Part shown: positions 31,780 through 40,826 of the stretch, piece after piece
Layout: each line of letters starts with the position of its first letter
Position numbering within the stretch: the first letter of the stretch is position 1
Assembly: GCA_031553775.1 (NCBI GenBank)
Contig: JAVBLA010000034.1
Coordinates: 1-49,404 of the forward strand
Length of the DNA stretch: 49,404 bases
Source: JAISFI01 sp031553775
Lineage (GTDB): Bacteria > Bacteroidota > Bacteroidia > Bacteroidales > Azobacteroidaceae
Direction of reading: 5' to 3'
The notes under the pieces: model-generated
Seen by the model: the letters and a program-made list of their open reading frames with translations, nothing else
What the model was told of the DNA's origin: nothing
The model's database searches: none
Position numbers and translations under genes: made by a program

Positions 31780-34296
31780 TTATTTTATAATTACTTTTTT
31801 TGAATAAACCATATTGTCTGAATTTATGGTTACGATATAAATGCCTTTGTCATATACGGGGATTGACTCCTTTCCTCCGGCAAATGATCCTTCTGTAAGT
31901 AACTGTCCTTGTGTATTGTGAATTTTATACACGGTGGGAGTACTCAGTTCGATAATAATCTGATTATCCAAAGCATAAATATCGGTTGATTTTTCATCTT
32001 TTATTTTTTTGATTCCGCTGTTTTCTCCGCCGAGTTTTGAAACTGTAATCCGGTCTATAGCAGGAGCATAGTCGTTATAGTTTCCGAATTCAATCGTATT
32101 GTCGATATCTGTTTCCAGGTCTACCAGGACTGTTTTGATCCCAAGTCCTGAGCCAGTTTCCGTTCCGGTACTTACAAAGGTGTATTCTTTCCAGGATTCA
32201 TCTTTTCCGTTCACTTTAACGTATGCATATTTTGTTGCGTCTGCCATATAATAAAACGTAACGGCATAAGTTCCGGCTTCCGATATTCTGATTTTTTGGA
32301 ATGTCAAACTGCGTCCTTTGCCTATATCGCTGACATATTGTTTGTTAGAGCATAAACTATCTTTATCTGTCTTGGTCGCAACTCCGAATGGGATGGTATT
32401 ATCGGCCGATTCCGCTTCATATTTTCTGAGTATGGGTCGTTCATAAGCAGACGGAGAAAGGATCATGGTCACCCCTCCGTTGTTTTTGAGAGGTACTGTT
32501 ATTTCACCGGACGAATTCAGATTTCCCCTATATTCAAATTGGATTTCAGAGGGACAATCTCCATCTTTATAGATATGAGCATAGTAAGTGACTCCCGGAG
32601 TTAAAAATGAAAGGTTGATTTTTGTCTCCCTGCTTTCGTCTGCTAAAGAGGCTATATACCAGTCTTCGCCTTTCTTCCGGGCGATAGTGATAAAGTCATC
32701 CGGTTCGGCTTCCAGGCACTTTGTATCATCCCATGCTACAGGAAGTCTTTTCAGAAAAGCGGATGAGATGTTATACCTGATATTACTGGGAGCATCCATG
32801 ATATGCTGGATACCTGATTCAAAGATTACGGAAAGCGCTAATTGATGCGCCCAGGTGGTTCCGTACAATATCCTTCCGTTTTTATCTGCAAAATCGACCG
32901 GACAGTAATCGGTTGCACCTAAGGTGCTTCGGATAATGGCCGAGTTGATGTTATGCTGTGGCGATATAACAGCAGGGCTTGTGGCGTAATATGCATTTCC
33001 CAGAACAGCTTCGGATGTCAACAGATGAGGCCATGTCCGTCTCAGTCCGGACGGTTTGGTCGACGAATGCAGGTTCACCATCAGTTTTTGTTCGGAAGCC
33101 ACTTCCAGTAACAAATCGTATTTTTTCATCATTGTTTGAGAATCATCTTCCCAGAAGTCTACTTTCAGTCCTTTTACTCCCTGCGATTTCCAGGTGGATA
33201 GTGTTCTCTGGAGATCTGTTTTATTCGAAGCCAGGGTATTCTGATTTACCCAGATAAAGATTCCGATTCCCTTTGTAATGCCATAATTGACTACCTGCGC
33301 CAATGTGAACTTCTTATTATTTTGCCAGCCACGGTCTAAGGTGAAATATTCCCATCCCATTTCTGCAGCCCAGTCGATATAGGAGTAAATGCTTGTGGTA
33401 GACAAGTAATCTGAGGTATCTTCGCCTCCATAATTCCAGGCTGTCCTGCCGGGTTTTATCCATGACAAATCTGTTATGCCGGTTGATGTATTCAGATTTT
33501 CCGGCATGGCCGATTCGATTATATTATTCAGGGAGCCGATAAAAAAGATTCTCCAGGGTGTTTGAAGGGGGAGGGAAGAGGTTACCGTCCCGACCGGTTT
33601 ATACCTGAATGCTTGCGTTTGTTCGTTTATTTCCAGTTGGGATGCTGCATATCCGCCATTTACCATTGCTTCCGAAAGCAGAACATAATTGTTTGTCGTT
33701 TTTACAAGTAAAGGGAGTGAAATATGTTGCTTTACACAATCTAAAAGTTCCAGGTCTGCTTCTTCAGCGATGTTTTTATAATCTTTGGAATAGGTTTGAG
33801 CCAATATCCGGTTGATGCCTGAAACATTACATTCGCTAGATTCGGAAATTACAGAAGCATTACCTGATCCTTCCAGCATGTAGCGATAAGCGACCCCTTC
33901 ATTGTAAATCCTTGCTATAACTTGCATGCTATATCCTGATTTGGAAAAAGAGGCGGTTATTTCATTACATTGGTTGGAGTAGTTACTTTTCTTTCCCGAA
34001 GGCAGCGAATAATTTTCATCGATGGCTTTTGAAGAAACCGTATTGAAAGTTAAACCTGAAGAAAAGTCACCGAGGGAAGTGTCGATTCCTAATTTCGATT
34101 TTGAAATAACGATTTCAGATCCCTTGCTGACCTGATAATACATGGTGGAGTTTGCATCCAGGAAAAGTTCAAACCTGATGTTTCCGTCCGGCGAATTTGC
34201 CTGGGAAATCAAGTTGTCTGCCAGTATATTTTGATGACAGGAAAATAGCATCACAACTATTACAATGAGAAAATATTTGATTTTTTCAGTCTTCAT
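31780..34296 (-). CDS. Glycoside hydrolase family 97 with CBM6/35-like module and T9SS sorting domain
   Basis: The 838-residue enzyme contains the GH97 N-terminal beta-supersandwich (SPDGNIRFELFL...), the barrel (WGEDTSDY-like YGGEDTSDYLST, EYFTLDRGWQ, GLKVDFWEDDSQ, MVNLHSSTKPSGLRRTWPHLLTSEA) and the C-terminal sandwich. A CBM6/35-like module (about 640-770, RKYEAESADNTIP...DYAPAIDRITVSKLG) and a T9SS domain ending VYDKGIYIVTI...KKVIIK follow. GH97 enzymes are alpha-glucosidases (inverting) or alpha-galactosidases (retaining). Asp380 in KVDF and Glu429 in LTSEA fit the retaining type, which is an inference from remembered alignments. It lies 27 bp after the upstream CBM/F5-8 gene. Confidence 0.9.
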   Translation of the reverse strand: MKTEKIKYFLIVIVVMLFSCHQNILADNLISQANSPDGNIRFELFLDANSTMYYQVSKGSEIVISKSKLGIDTSLGDFSSGLTFNTVSSKAIDENYSLPSGKKSNYSNQCNEITASFSKSGYSMQVIARIYNEGVAYRYMLEGSGNASVISESSECNVSGINRILAQTYSKDYKNIAEEADLELLDCVKQHISLPLLVKTTNNYVLLSEAMVNGGYAASQLEINEQTQAFRYKPVGTVTSSLPLQTPWRIFFIGSLNNIIESAMPENLNTSTGITDLSWIKPGRTAWNYGGEDTSDYLSTTSIYSYIDWAAEMGWEYFTLDRGWQNNKKFTLAQVVNYGITKGIGIFIWVNQNTLASNKTDLQRTLSTWKSQGVKGLKVDFWEDDSQTMMKKYDLLLEVASEQKLMVNLHSSTKPSGLRRTWPHLLTSEAVLGNAYYATSPAVISPQHNINSAIIRSTLGATDYCPVDFADKNGRILYGTTWAHQLALSVIFESGIQHIMDAPSNIRYNISSAFLKRLPVAWDDTKCLEAEPDDFITIARKKGEDWYIASLADESRETKINLSFLTPGVTYYAHIYKDGDCPSEIQFEYRGNLNSSGEITVPLKNNGGVTMILSPSAYERPILRKYEAESADNTIPFGVATKTDKDSLCSNKQYVSDIGKGRSLTFQKIRISEAGTYAVTFYYMADATKYAYVKVNGKDESWKEYTFVSTGTETGSGLGIKTVLVDLETDIDNTIEFGNYNDYAPAIDRITVSKLGGENSGIKKIKDEKSTDIYALDNQIIIELSTPTVYKIHNTQGQLLTEGSFAGGKESIPVYDKGIYIVTINSDNMVYSKKVIIK

Positions 34297-34323
34297 TACA
34301 TCATTTTTTGAATAATTGAAAGG

Positions 34324-35928
34324 CTATTTTACCACTACTTTTTGAGTCCGGGTTTCTTTTCCGGTTACTATCTTTACAATATAAATTCCTTTATTTGCCG
34401 GTACTCTATATTCCGGGGCATCGAGCCGGCCGGTGTTTACCGGCTGTCCTGCTAAATTACAGATCTGATAATATCCGGATTCTTCCGTCTTCATGATAAT
34501 CTCTTGTCCGGCAGAATATACCGAATAGATGGTCGATGGTCCGGAATAAGAAGTTTGCGCAACCGGGAAGATTCCTGTTTTCTCGAACAACTGCCATTTC
34601 AATAATTGAAACCGGTCTGCACCATTGTTATCCAAGGTTCTCAACCGGTATCCCCTGTATTTTTTAGTCGGTTCGCAATAAAACTTCATGGTAGCATACC
34701 GGGTGGGAAATAAAAAGTTACGGATTTCACTAACAGTTTCCCAATTTTTATCAAACCCTTCCACAACCCAGGTTTTAGGATCTCTTTCCACATAATCCTG
34801 GCAAGAGGTCATCGTATAATAGTCCAGCGCTGCCGGAATGGACAATTCGATTTGTACCGAAAAGTTGGCAACATCTCCCGAATAATATTTCTTTGACATA
34901 TCCCTGTCGAAAAGGTTGTAACATCTTTCGTCGAAGGAGCCGTAAACATATACTCCCAAAGGTTCTCCCAGTACTTTATTCCGGTAATCGACACCTTTCG
35001 TAATATCTTCAGGGAAATTCTTGTTATCGGTATTAGCCAGGTAAGGGATACCGAACAATTGTATTTCTCCTATTGATCCGCCATAAGCTGTTACTCTGTA
35101 GTATTTTGCGGCGTTTCCCTGGTGTGGTAACCTGTTGATATGGAAAAAAGCTCCGTTTTCAAGATCTTCCGTTTTTGAGGGAGTAACGGCGGAATAGGTA
35201 TTCCCATCCGCCGAATACTCTAATTTCCAGGTTTTTGCATTTTTGGAGTCATTAGCTCCGGAAGACAGCAGATAACCTGTCAGCAGGTAGGGCATATTAC
35301 ATTCTATTTTGATCTCGGCGGAAGAACCGCTATACGAATAGACCGTATATTCTTCATTATCAGTTATGTGTGACAGATTTTCGGTCGTTTTATTCGAAGA
35401 AATAGCCGCATCGTCTGTCAGGTCGTAGTCGAATGTTACTTTGACCGGGTCGGGGCGGGTCATTGAAACCGCTGTTTTGCATATCTCGAATTTATCGATG
35501 TTGGGACCTCCTCCGTTGTAAGGAGTGATGGCTATCGTATTGGCTCCTTTGTTCAAGTATATATAAGTAACCATGACAGCAACAGGCGGGGTGTTCCAAT
35601 CCAGGGTCGTTTGGGGAGTTGTAACGATCACCTTGGGATAAATTCCCGATTTAACGGCTACCGAACGGATGTGCATACTTGTGTAGTAGGTTCTGAATTC
35701 GTATGTTCCCTCGTTCTCTATATTTACATTCCGGAAAGTAATAACGCTCCCCGGGTCATTGTCGCCTACATAGGCGTTTCCTGAATAACCACTGACGTAT
35801 TTTATTTTGACTGGTGCTGTTAATTCTGCTTTTTCGGCTTCCAACGTCATGATGACCTCCTGGGCCTGCATACGGCTAAATATGCTACCAGCCAGAACCA
35901 ATAAAAATAGGACTGTTTTTTTTCTCAT
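34324..35928 (-). CDS. Non-catalytic CBM6/35 plus F5/8C protein with T9SS sorting domain (short paralogue)
   Basis: The 534-residue secreted protein has a signal peptide (MRKKTVLFLLVLAGSIFSRMQAQ). One CBM6/35-like module follows (about 24-150, opening LEAEKAELTAPVKIKYVSGYSGNAYVGDND and closing GGPNIDKFEI), then two F5/8 type C (discoidin-like) domains at about 165-300 and 320-440, then a T9SS domain ending NKGIYIVKIVTGKETRTQKVVVK. No catalytic motif is seen, so it is probably a surface glycan-binding protein. It is a shortened relative of the 690-residue protein two genes upstream. ATG 35928 is chosen because the signal peptide starts there, 1 bp beyond the GH3 stop; the longer frame from 35985 would overlap GH3. 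Confidence 0.8.
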   Translation of the reverse strand: MRKKTVLFLLVLAGSIFSRMQAQEVIMTLEAEKAELTAPVKIKYVSGYSGNAYVGDNDPGSVITFRNVNIENEGTYEFRTYYTSMHIRSVAVKSGIYPKVIVTTPQTTLDWNTPPVAVMVTYIYLNKGANTIAITPYNGGGPNIDKFEICKTAVSMTRPDPVKVTFDYDLTDDAAISSNKTTENLSHITDNEEYTVYSYSGSSAEIKIECNMPYLLTGYLLSSGANDSKNAKTWKLEYSADGNTYSAVTPSKTEDLENGAFFHINRLPHQGNAAKYYRVTAYGGSIGEIQLFGIPYLANTDNKNFPEDITKGVDYRNKVLGEPLGVYVYGSFDERCYNLFDRDMSKKYYSGDVANFSVQIELSIPAALDYYTMTSCQDYVERDPKTWVVEGFDKNWETVSEIRNFLFPTRYATMKFYCEPTKKYRGYRLRTLDNNGADRFQLLKWQLFEKTGIFPVAQTSYSGPSTIYSVYSAGQEIIMKTEESGYYQICNLAGQPVNTGRLDAPEYRVPANKGIYIVKIVTGKETRTQKVVVK

Positions 35929-35929
35929 G

Positions 35930-38656
35930 TTACTGTACAGAAATTTTTTCCGTATATGGAATATTATTGTAATGATAGCGGACAATGTAAATACCCTGGC
36001 TGAATCCTTTGGTATCGATTGTGCCGGTACTTTCGTAAAATGCGACTTGCTGTCCGCCTATGCTATGCACCGTTACATTTTCCGAGGAACCCAATCCGAT
36101 GAAAATGTTCTCTCCTGCCTGAACGACAGAAGGGATCAGGTTACTTTTTTTTTTAACGGGATTTTTCAGTGCGGAAGAAACATCTTCGATATTTACATCC
36201 GTATCCAGTTTGATATCTCTGGAAGAAACTCCCAATTCCAATTTGTAAGTTCCTTCGTCTACCACAAATTTTTTGCTTTCAACACTGTAATAAGAGAAGT
36301 CGTCTTTGTTCAGCAGCATGGTAACTGTTTTTTCTTCACCCGGTGACAAATACACTTTACTGTAGTTTTTCAATTCCCTGAGCGGACGTTCTACCGGAGA
36401 ACCATCCCGCTTATTCACATACAATTGAACAACCTCAGCTCCTGCTACCGTTCCGGTGTTTTTGATCGTTAAGCTTACTTCTACCAAATCTTTGTTATTG
36501 GTTAATTTGGTAACCTGCATACCAGAAAGTTTGAATGTGGTATAAGATAATCCGTATCCGAAGGGGTATTGGACCGTTCTGTTCAGCTTGTCATATCCGC
36601 GGTATCCGACAAAGACGCCTTCGGTGAATTTGACACGTTTGTTCGTGTCGTAATAGCTGTTATAAACCGGATTATCTGCCCATTTTTTCTCGAAAGTAAC
36701 CGGGAGTTTTCCGGAAGGATTGGCATCTCCAAGGAGTATTTCCGCCATGGCGGTTCCGGCTTCCTGTCCACCGTACCATCCCCAGATCAAGCCTTTTAAT
36801 TTCGGTTCCCAGCCCTGCATTTCTACATTGCCTCCCGCGTTGACTACAGCAACCATGGGTTTTGTAGACTTCTGGGCTTCCTTAACCAGATCTTCAACAC
36901 CACTGGGAAGACCGAAAGAACGGTCGCTGGCTTCTCCTTCGCTGCTGGTGTTGTGTCCGATAAAGGCCACAATCAGGTCTGCTTTGTTTAATTCGGTCTC
37001 GAACCGGTTGTTATCTCCCACTTTCTGATAGGCGAAATCTACCGAACCGGCGCCTCCTGCCTGGTAATATTCCAGTTTGATGGCATATTTTTGCCCTATA
37101 GTCAAGGTTTTGCGGTATTTTCTTTCTCTTAAGCTACCGTCTTTGTATTCGTCGATTACCTTATCATTATTGATAAATAACCTGTAACCGTCGTCACCGC
37201 TGACGATAAAATCGTATTCGGCTGTTTCTGCAGGACGTAATTCTCCTGTCCACCTTACCGAGAAATCATTTTTATTGATTTTATCCAGGTCGCATCCCAT
37301 GGTCCATTCGAAACCGATTCTTTTATCGATTCTTGTTGCGACCGGATTTCCGGATACATCTTTGTTATTGAAATATTCTCCGTATAAACCGTTTTCCTGA
37401 GAAGTGGAAGAGGGGTATAATACATTCTGCATGTGATCGTATTTCTCGACGTATGTAACATTGATCCCTTTTTCAGTCGCTAATTTTTTCAATCCGTCGA
37501 AATAAGTTACATAACTGTATGGTTTTACCAGACCGCTACCACCTCCGGCAGCCAGGATCAGGGCATTGTTGCCTATTACCGCGATGTTTTTTACGGTTTC
37601 CTGTTTGATGGGAAGAATATTGTCCTGGTTCTTTAGCAGTACAACTCCATCTCTGGAAACATCCAGGGCCGTTTTAGCTGTTACGGGATTGTTCAGCGGG
37701 ATACTTGTATCTAATTGGTCTCTATCGAAAAAACCGAATGCGACAAATGTCCGTAAAATATGTTTTACTTTCAGGTTAATATCATCCATTGAGATATCTC
37801 CTGTGGCAAGATATGAGCGTAGTGCGTCTTCATTCTCGATTTCGTTTCCTGCCATTTCCAGGTCGAGTCCGCTTTTTACGGCTGGCACACAATTGTGGGT
37901 CGATCCCCAGTCGGACATCACCAGACCTTTGAATCCCCATTGATTCCTTAAAACCTCCTTCAGTAACCACGGATCTTCAGTGGTCCATACTCCGTTCAAT
38001 AAATTGTAACTGGACATGATCGCTCCGGTTTCCGCTTTTTGAACAGCAGCTTTGAATGCCGGGAAATAGATTTCGTTCAATGTCCGCTCATCAATGTCCG
38101 AACTTACATAATTCCGGTCGTATTCCTGAAAGTTTGACGTAAAGTGCTTGATGACTCCCATGACTCCATTTTCCTGTAAACCCTTGATGTATCCTGTTGA
38201 AGTTTGAGCCGCCAGATAGGGATCTTCTCCCATATATTCGAAGTTACGACCGCACATAGGAGCGCGGTATATATTTACCCCGGGGCCCAGCAAAATATTG
38301 ACACCCCTTGCCTTGCAGTCGGAAGCCAATGCTTTTCCATACTCATAAGCCAGGTCACGGTTCCAGCTCGAGGCAAGCAACAAAGCGCAGGGATAGGCGG
38401 TAGAGGCTCCCCATGTTCCCAATCCCTGCGGACCGTCGGACATTTTAACAGAAGTTATTTTCAAACGGGGAAAAGCTCTGGTGTACATCCAGTCGATGCC
38501 GCCGATATAGATCAGTTTTTCCCGGGTAGTCATGTTTTTCAGCAATTCATCTGCCTTTTTTTCTACCTCAGGAGTAAGCCAGGATTGCGGGTATATATAG
38601 CCTGCCATCAGCAGAAATGCTGCTACCAGTGTATATTTGATCGATTTTTGTATCAT
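35930..38656 (-). CDS. Glycoside hydrolase family 3 (beta-glucosidase type) with PA14 insert and T9SS sorting domain
   Basis: The 908-residue enzyme has a signal peptide (KSIKYTLVAAFLLMAGYIYPQS). The GH3 N-terminal barrel carries the nucleophile Asp249 in VMSDWGS and the KHFTSN segment. A PA14 domain (about 410-540, GLYGEYFNNKDVSG...FIVSGDDGYRLFIN) is inserted in the GH3 C-terminal domain (resuming at NKADLIVAFIGHNTSSEGEASDR). A fibronectin-III-like domain and a T9SS domain (SENVTVHSIGGQQVA...GIYIVRYHYN) end the protein. PA14-bearing GH3s usually cleave terminal beta-linked glucose or related sugars, with PA14 shaping the pocket. ATG 38656 is chosen for the signal peptide; the longer frame from 38713 adds 19 residues. 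Confidence 0.93.
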   Translation of the reverse strand: MIQKSIKYTLVAAFLLMAGYIYPQSWLTPEVEKKADELLKNMTTREKLIYIGGIDWMYTRAFPRLKITSVKMSDGPQGLGTWGASTAYPCALLLASSWNRDLAYEYGKALASDCKARGVNILLGPGVNIYRAPMCGRNFEYMGEDPYLAAQTSTGYIKGLQENGVMGVIKHFTSNFQEYDRNYVSSDIDERTLNEIYFPAFKAAVQKAETGAIMSSYNLLNGVWTTEDPWLLKEVLRNQWGFKGLVMSDWGSTHNCVPAVKSGLDLEMAGNEIENEDALRSYLATGDISMDDINLKVKHILRTFVAFGFFDRDQLDTSIPLNNPVTAKTALDVSRDGVVLLKNQDNILPIKQETVKNIAVIGNNALILAAGGGSGLVKPYSYVTYFDGLKKLATEKGINVTYVEKYDHMQNVLYPSSTSQENGLYGEYFNNKDVSGNPVATRIDKRIGFEWTMGCDLDKINKNDFSVRWTGELRPAETAEYDFIVSGDDGYRLFINNDKVIDEYKDGSLRERKYRKTLTIGQKYAIKLEYYQAGGAGSVDFAYQKVGDNNRFETELNKADLIVAFIGHNTSSEGEASDRSFGLPSGVEDLVKEAQKSTKPMVAVVNAGGNVEMQGWEPKLKGLIWGWYGGQEAGTAMAEILLGDANPSGKLPVTFEKKWADNPVYNSYYDTNKRVKFTEGVFVGYRGYDKLNRTVQYPFGYGLSYTTFKLSGMQVTKLTNNKDLVEVSLTIKNTGTVAGAEVVQLYVNKRDGSPVERPLRELKNYSKVYLSPGEEKTVTMLLNKDDFSYYSVESKKFVVDEGTYKLELGVSSRDIKLDTDVNIEDVSSALKNPVKKKSNLIPSVVQAGENIFIGLGSSENVTVHSIGGQQVAFYESTGTIDTKGFSQGIYIVRYHYNNIPYTEKISVQ

Positions 38657-38702
38657 CTTTTTTGATTTAATTTTATATTTACTGTATGATTCGGGTTTTA
38701 GG

Positions 38703-40775
38703 TTATCTGACAATTACTTTTGCCGTATAATTTTTGGTGTTATCACCAATGCTTACGATATAGAGTCCCTGAGGGATTGAGATATCTTTTTTTGTTCCGG
38801 AGATAGTTCCTTTATTGACTAAAACTCCGGATATATTGTAGATCTGATAACCTGAAGGCTCGTCTGTCTTGCTGATAATGGTAATTTTTCCTTGTTCCGA
38901 ACGGATAGAATATTTATCTTCACCCTCTTTCAGGAGGTTTTCAATACCTGATCCGGTATATTCTTTTCCGAATAATTGCCATTTCAGCAGCTGGGTATCA
39001 GTACTTCCGTTGTTGGTTTCCACATCGAGTAAGAATCTGGTGAACGGTGTTTGGTCTTTGTTGTTGAATTGCATAGTGGCATAGCGGCTCGGGAAGGTAA
39101 ATTCGACGTGCCGGTCCAGCTCGATCCATCCTGATTCTTCATTGAAGCCGTTTAACGTCCATCTGCTTGGGTCGCGGTCGGGAAATTCGTCGGCAGAAGT
39201 CAGTGTGTATGCATCCAGGGTATATGCTTTGTCTAATCTGACTTCTACATAGAACTGTTTGGAACCGCTCATGTAATATTTGCTGTTCAGTTTGCGGTTG
39301 AACAGATTATAGAATTTTTCCGACCAGTTGGAACCAGATGCTCCTTCCGGATAGCCGGTAACATTTGTTTCCAGGTTGATTCCTTCGGTGATATCCTGCA
39401 GAAAAGTTTTCCCATCGGCATTTACGATATACGGAACGCCGAATAATTGCCATTCTGCCACATGGATGTCTGTATCTCCTTTGGCGGTCAGTCGGTAATA
39501 TTGTGCTGATTCTGTTGCGGCATTACCGTAGCTCCGGTTAACCGTAAATAAATATCCGGCGGACAGGTCGGTCGTGCTATTCGGTGTAATATTTTTCCAT
39601 GTGGAACCATCGACAGATGATTCTACCGTCCATTTGGTTACATCTTCTGTTCCTTCCAATCCGGATGATAGCAGATATCCTGTCAGCAGGATCGGTTGTT
39701 TGCACTTGGCGATTATCTGCGTAGAGGTAACTCCCGGAATGGAGTACGTTGTCGCTTCATCGTTATCAGACAGATAAGGAAGTGTTTCATTTTCGTATTG
39801 TGCCGCGATTTCAGCGTCATCGGCAAGATCCGAAATAAAAGCGACATTTACTATTTTCGGTTTGTCGATGGTTTCAGTGGTCTCGTGTATTTCAAATTTA
39901 TCTAAGTTCGGTCCATCATCGTTATGAGTTCCGAAAGTGAGTTTGTTTTTTCCCTTGTCTAAATAGATCAGGGTGGAAACCATGGAGGGAGGCGCATTGT
40001 TCCAATCCGGCGAATCTTTTGTTCTGATCACCATTTTTTCATACCGGTTGATCTTGATAGACAAGGCCCGGCTCGATCCCATAGAGTACACCTTGAGTTC
40101 GTAAGTGCCTTCTTTCGGGATTTCGACATCAACGAATTGCAGGTAAGATTTGGAGTTCTGGTTGAAATCACCGATATATTTACCTCCTGATAATCCGCTG
40201 ATGGTAGAACCATCGGTCGGTTTTACTTTCAGGGAGCCGAATAAGCGTGCACGCTCTGCTTCTAAAAGCAATGGAAATTCACCGGGTTGAGGATCATCTG
40301 TGGTCCAGATTTCGAATTTATCCATATTCGGACCGCCTTGGCCGGTGGGGTGCGGGGTGATTTTGATTGTATTTTTACCTTGGTTCAAATAAATATTTAT
40401 ACTCATTGTTCCGGTTGGTGGAGCGTTCCAGTCTGAAGTAGAAGTCACGATGGTTGAAATCACTTCGGAAGAACTGTTGACCTTGACCGCAATAGACCGC
40501 GATCCCACACAGGTGTAGAATGTTTTGAACTCGTATGTTCCTGCTTTTTCGATTTCAACATCCGTGAATACAATCGAGCTTCCGGTATCGTTATCGCCTA
40601 CATAAGCATTTCCTGAAAAACCATTTACAGTTTTTATTTTTGCCGGGAGGGTCAATGTTCCTGATTCCGCTTCGAGTAATTTGATAAGTTCCTGGGCCTG
40701 TATTACAGGCACCAGGAATATCAGGGAGAATCCTAAAAACAATCTTGTTAAGTCGGTATATTTTATTGGTTTCAT
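38703..40775 (-). CDS. Non-catalytic double CBM6/35 plus double F5/8C protein with T9SS sorting domain
   Basis: The 690-residue secreted protein has a signal peptide ending VIQAQ. Two CBM6/35-like modules follow (about 32-160 opening LEAESGTLTLPAKIK, and 168-300 opening LEAERARLFG), both closing with GPNxDKFEI. Two F5/8 type C-like domains (about 320-450 and 475-610, each ending WQLFG) and a T9SS domain (YSIRSEQGKITIISK...GLYIVSIGDNTKNYTAKVIVR) complete it. No hydrolase motif is visible, so a surface binding role is likely. It lies between GH31 and GH3 and is the longer paralogue of the 534-residue protein. Confidence 0.8.
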   Translation of the reverse strand: MKPIKYTDLTRLFLGFSLIFLVPVIQAQELIKLLEAESGTLTLPAKIKTVNGFSGNAYVGDNDTGSSIVFTDVEIEKAGTYEFKTFYTCVGSRSIAVKVNSSSEVISTIVTSTSDWNAPPTGTMSINIYLNQGKNTIKITPHPTGQGGPNMDKFEIWTTDDPQPGEFPLLLEAERARLFGSLKVKPTDGSTISGLSGGKYIGDFNQNSKSYLQFVDVEIPKEGTYELKVYSMGSSRALSIKINRYEKMVIRTKDSPDWNNAPPSMVSTLIYLDKGKNKLTFGTHNDDGPNLDKFEIHETTETIDKPKIVNVAFISDLADDAEIAAQYENETLPYLSDNDEATTYSIPGVTSTQIIAKCKQPILLTGYLLSSGLEGTEDVTKWTVESSVDGSTWKNITPNSTTDLSAGYLFTVNRSYGNAATESAQYYRLTAKGDTDIHVAEWQLFGVPYIVNADGKTFLQDITEGINLETNVTGYPEGASGSNWSEKFYNLFNRKLNSKYYMSGSKQFYVEVRLDKAYTLDAYTLTSADEFPDRDPSRWTLNGFNEESGWIELDRHVEFTFPSRYATMQFNNKDQTPFTRFLLDVETNNGSTDTQLLKWQLFGKEYTGSGIENLLKEGEDKYSIRSEQGKITIISKTDEPSGYQIYNISGVLVNKGTISGTKKDISIPQGLYIVSIGDNTKNYTAKVIVR

Positions 40776-40782
40776 TTTGAAT

Positions 40783-40815
40783 AATTGAATAATTGAAAAT
40801 TGAGAATTGAAAATG
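40783..40815. repeat. TTGARAA array between GH31 and the double-CBM gene
   Basis: Units AATTGAAT, AATTGAA, AATTGAG and AATTGAA fill most of the 51-bp gap inside the PUL transcript. No inverse partner is seen here. Confidence 0.7.
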
Positions 40816-40826
40816 AAATGCTGTTG

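Noticed and set aside
31780..34296. Lipoprotein signal on the GH97 (LFSC near residue 19)
   Set aside because: Phe at the -2 position is a poor lipobox, and the T9SS tail offers an alternative surface route. It was not called a lipoprotein.
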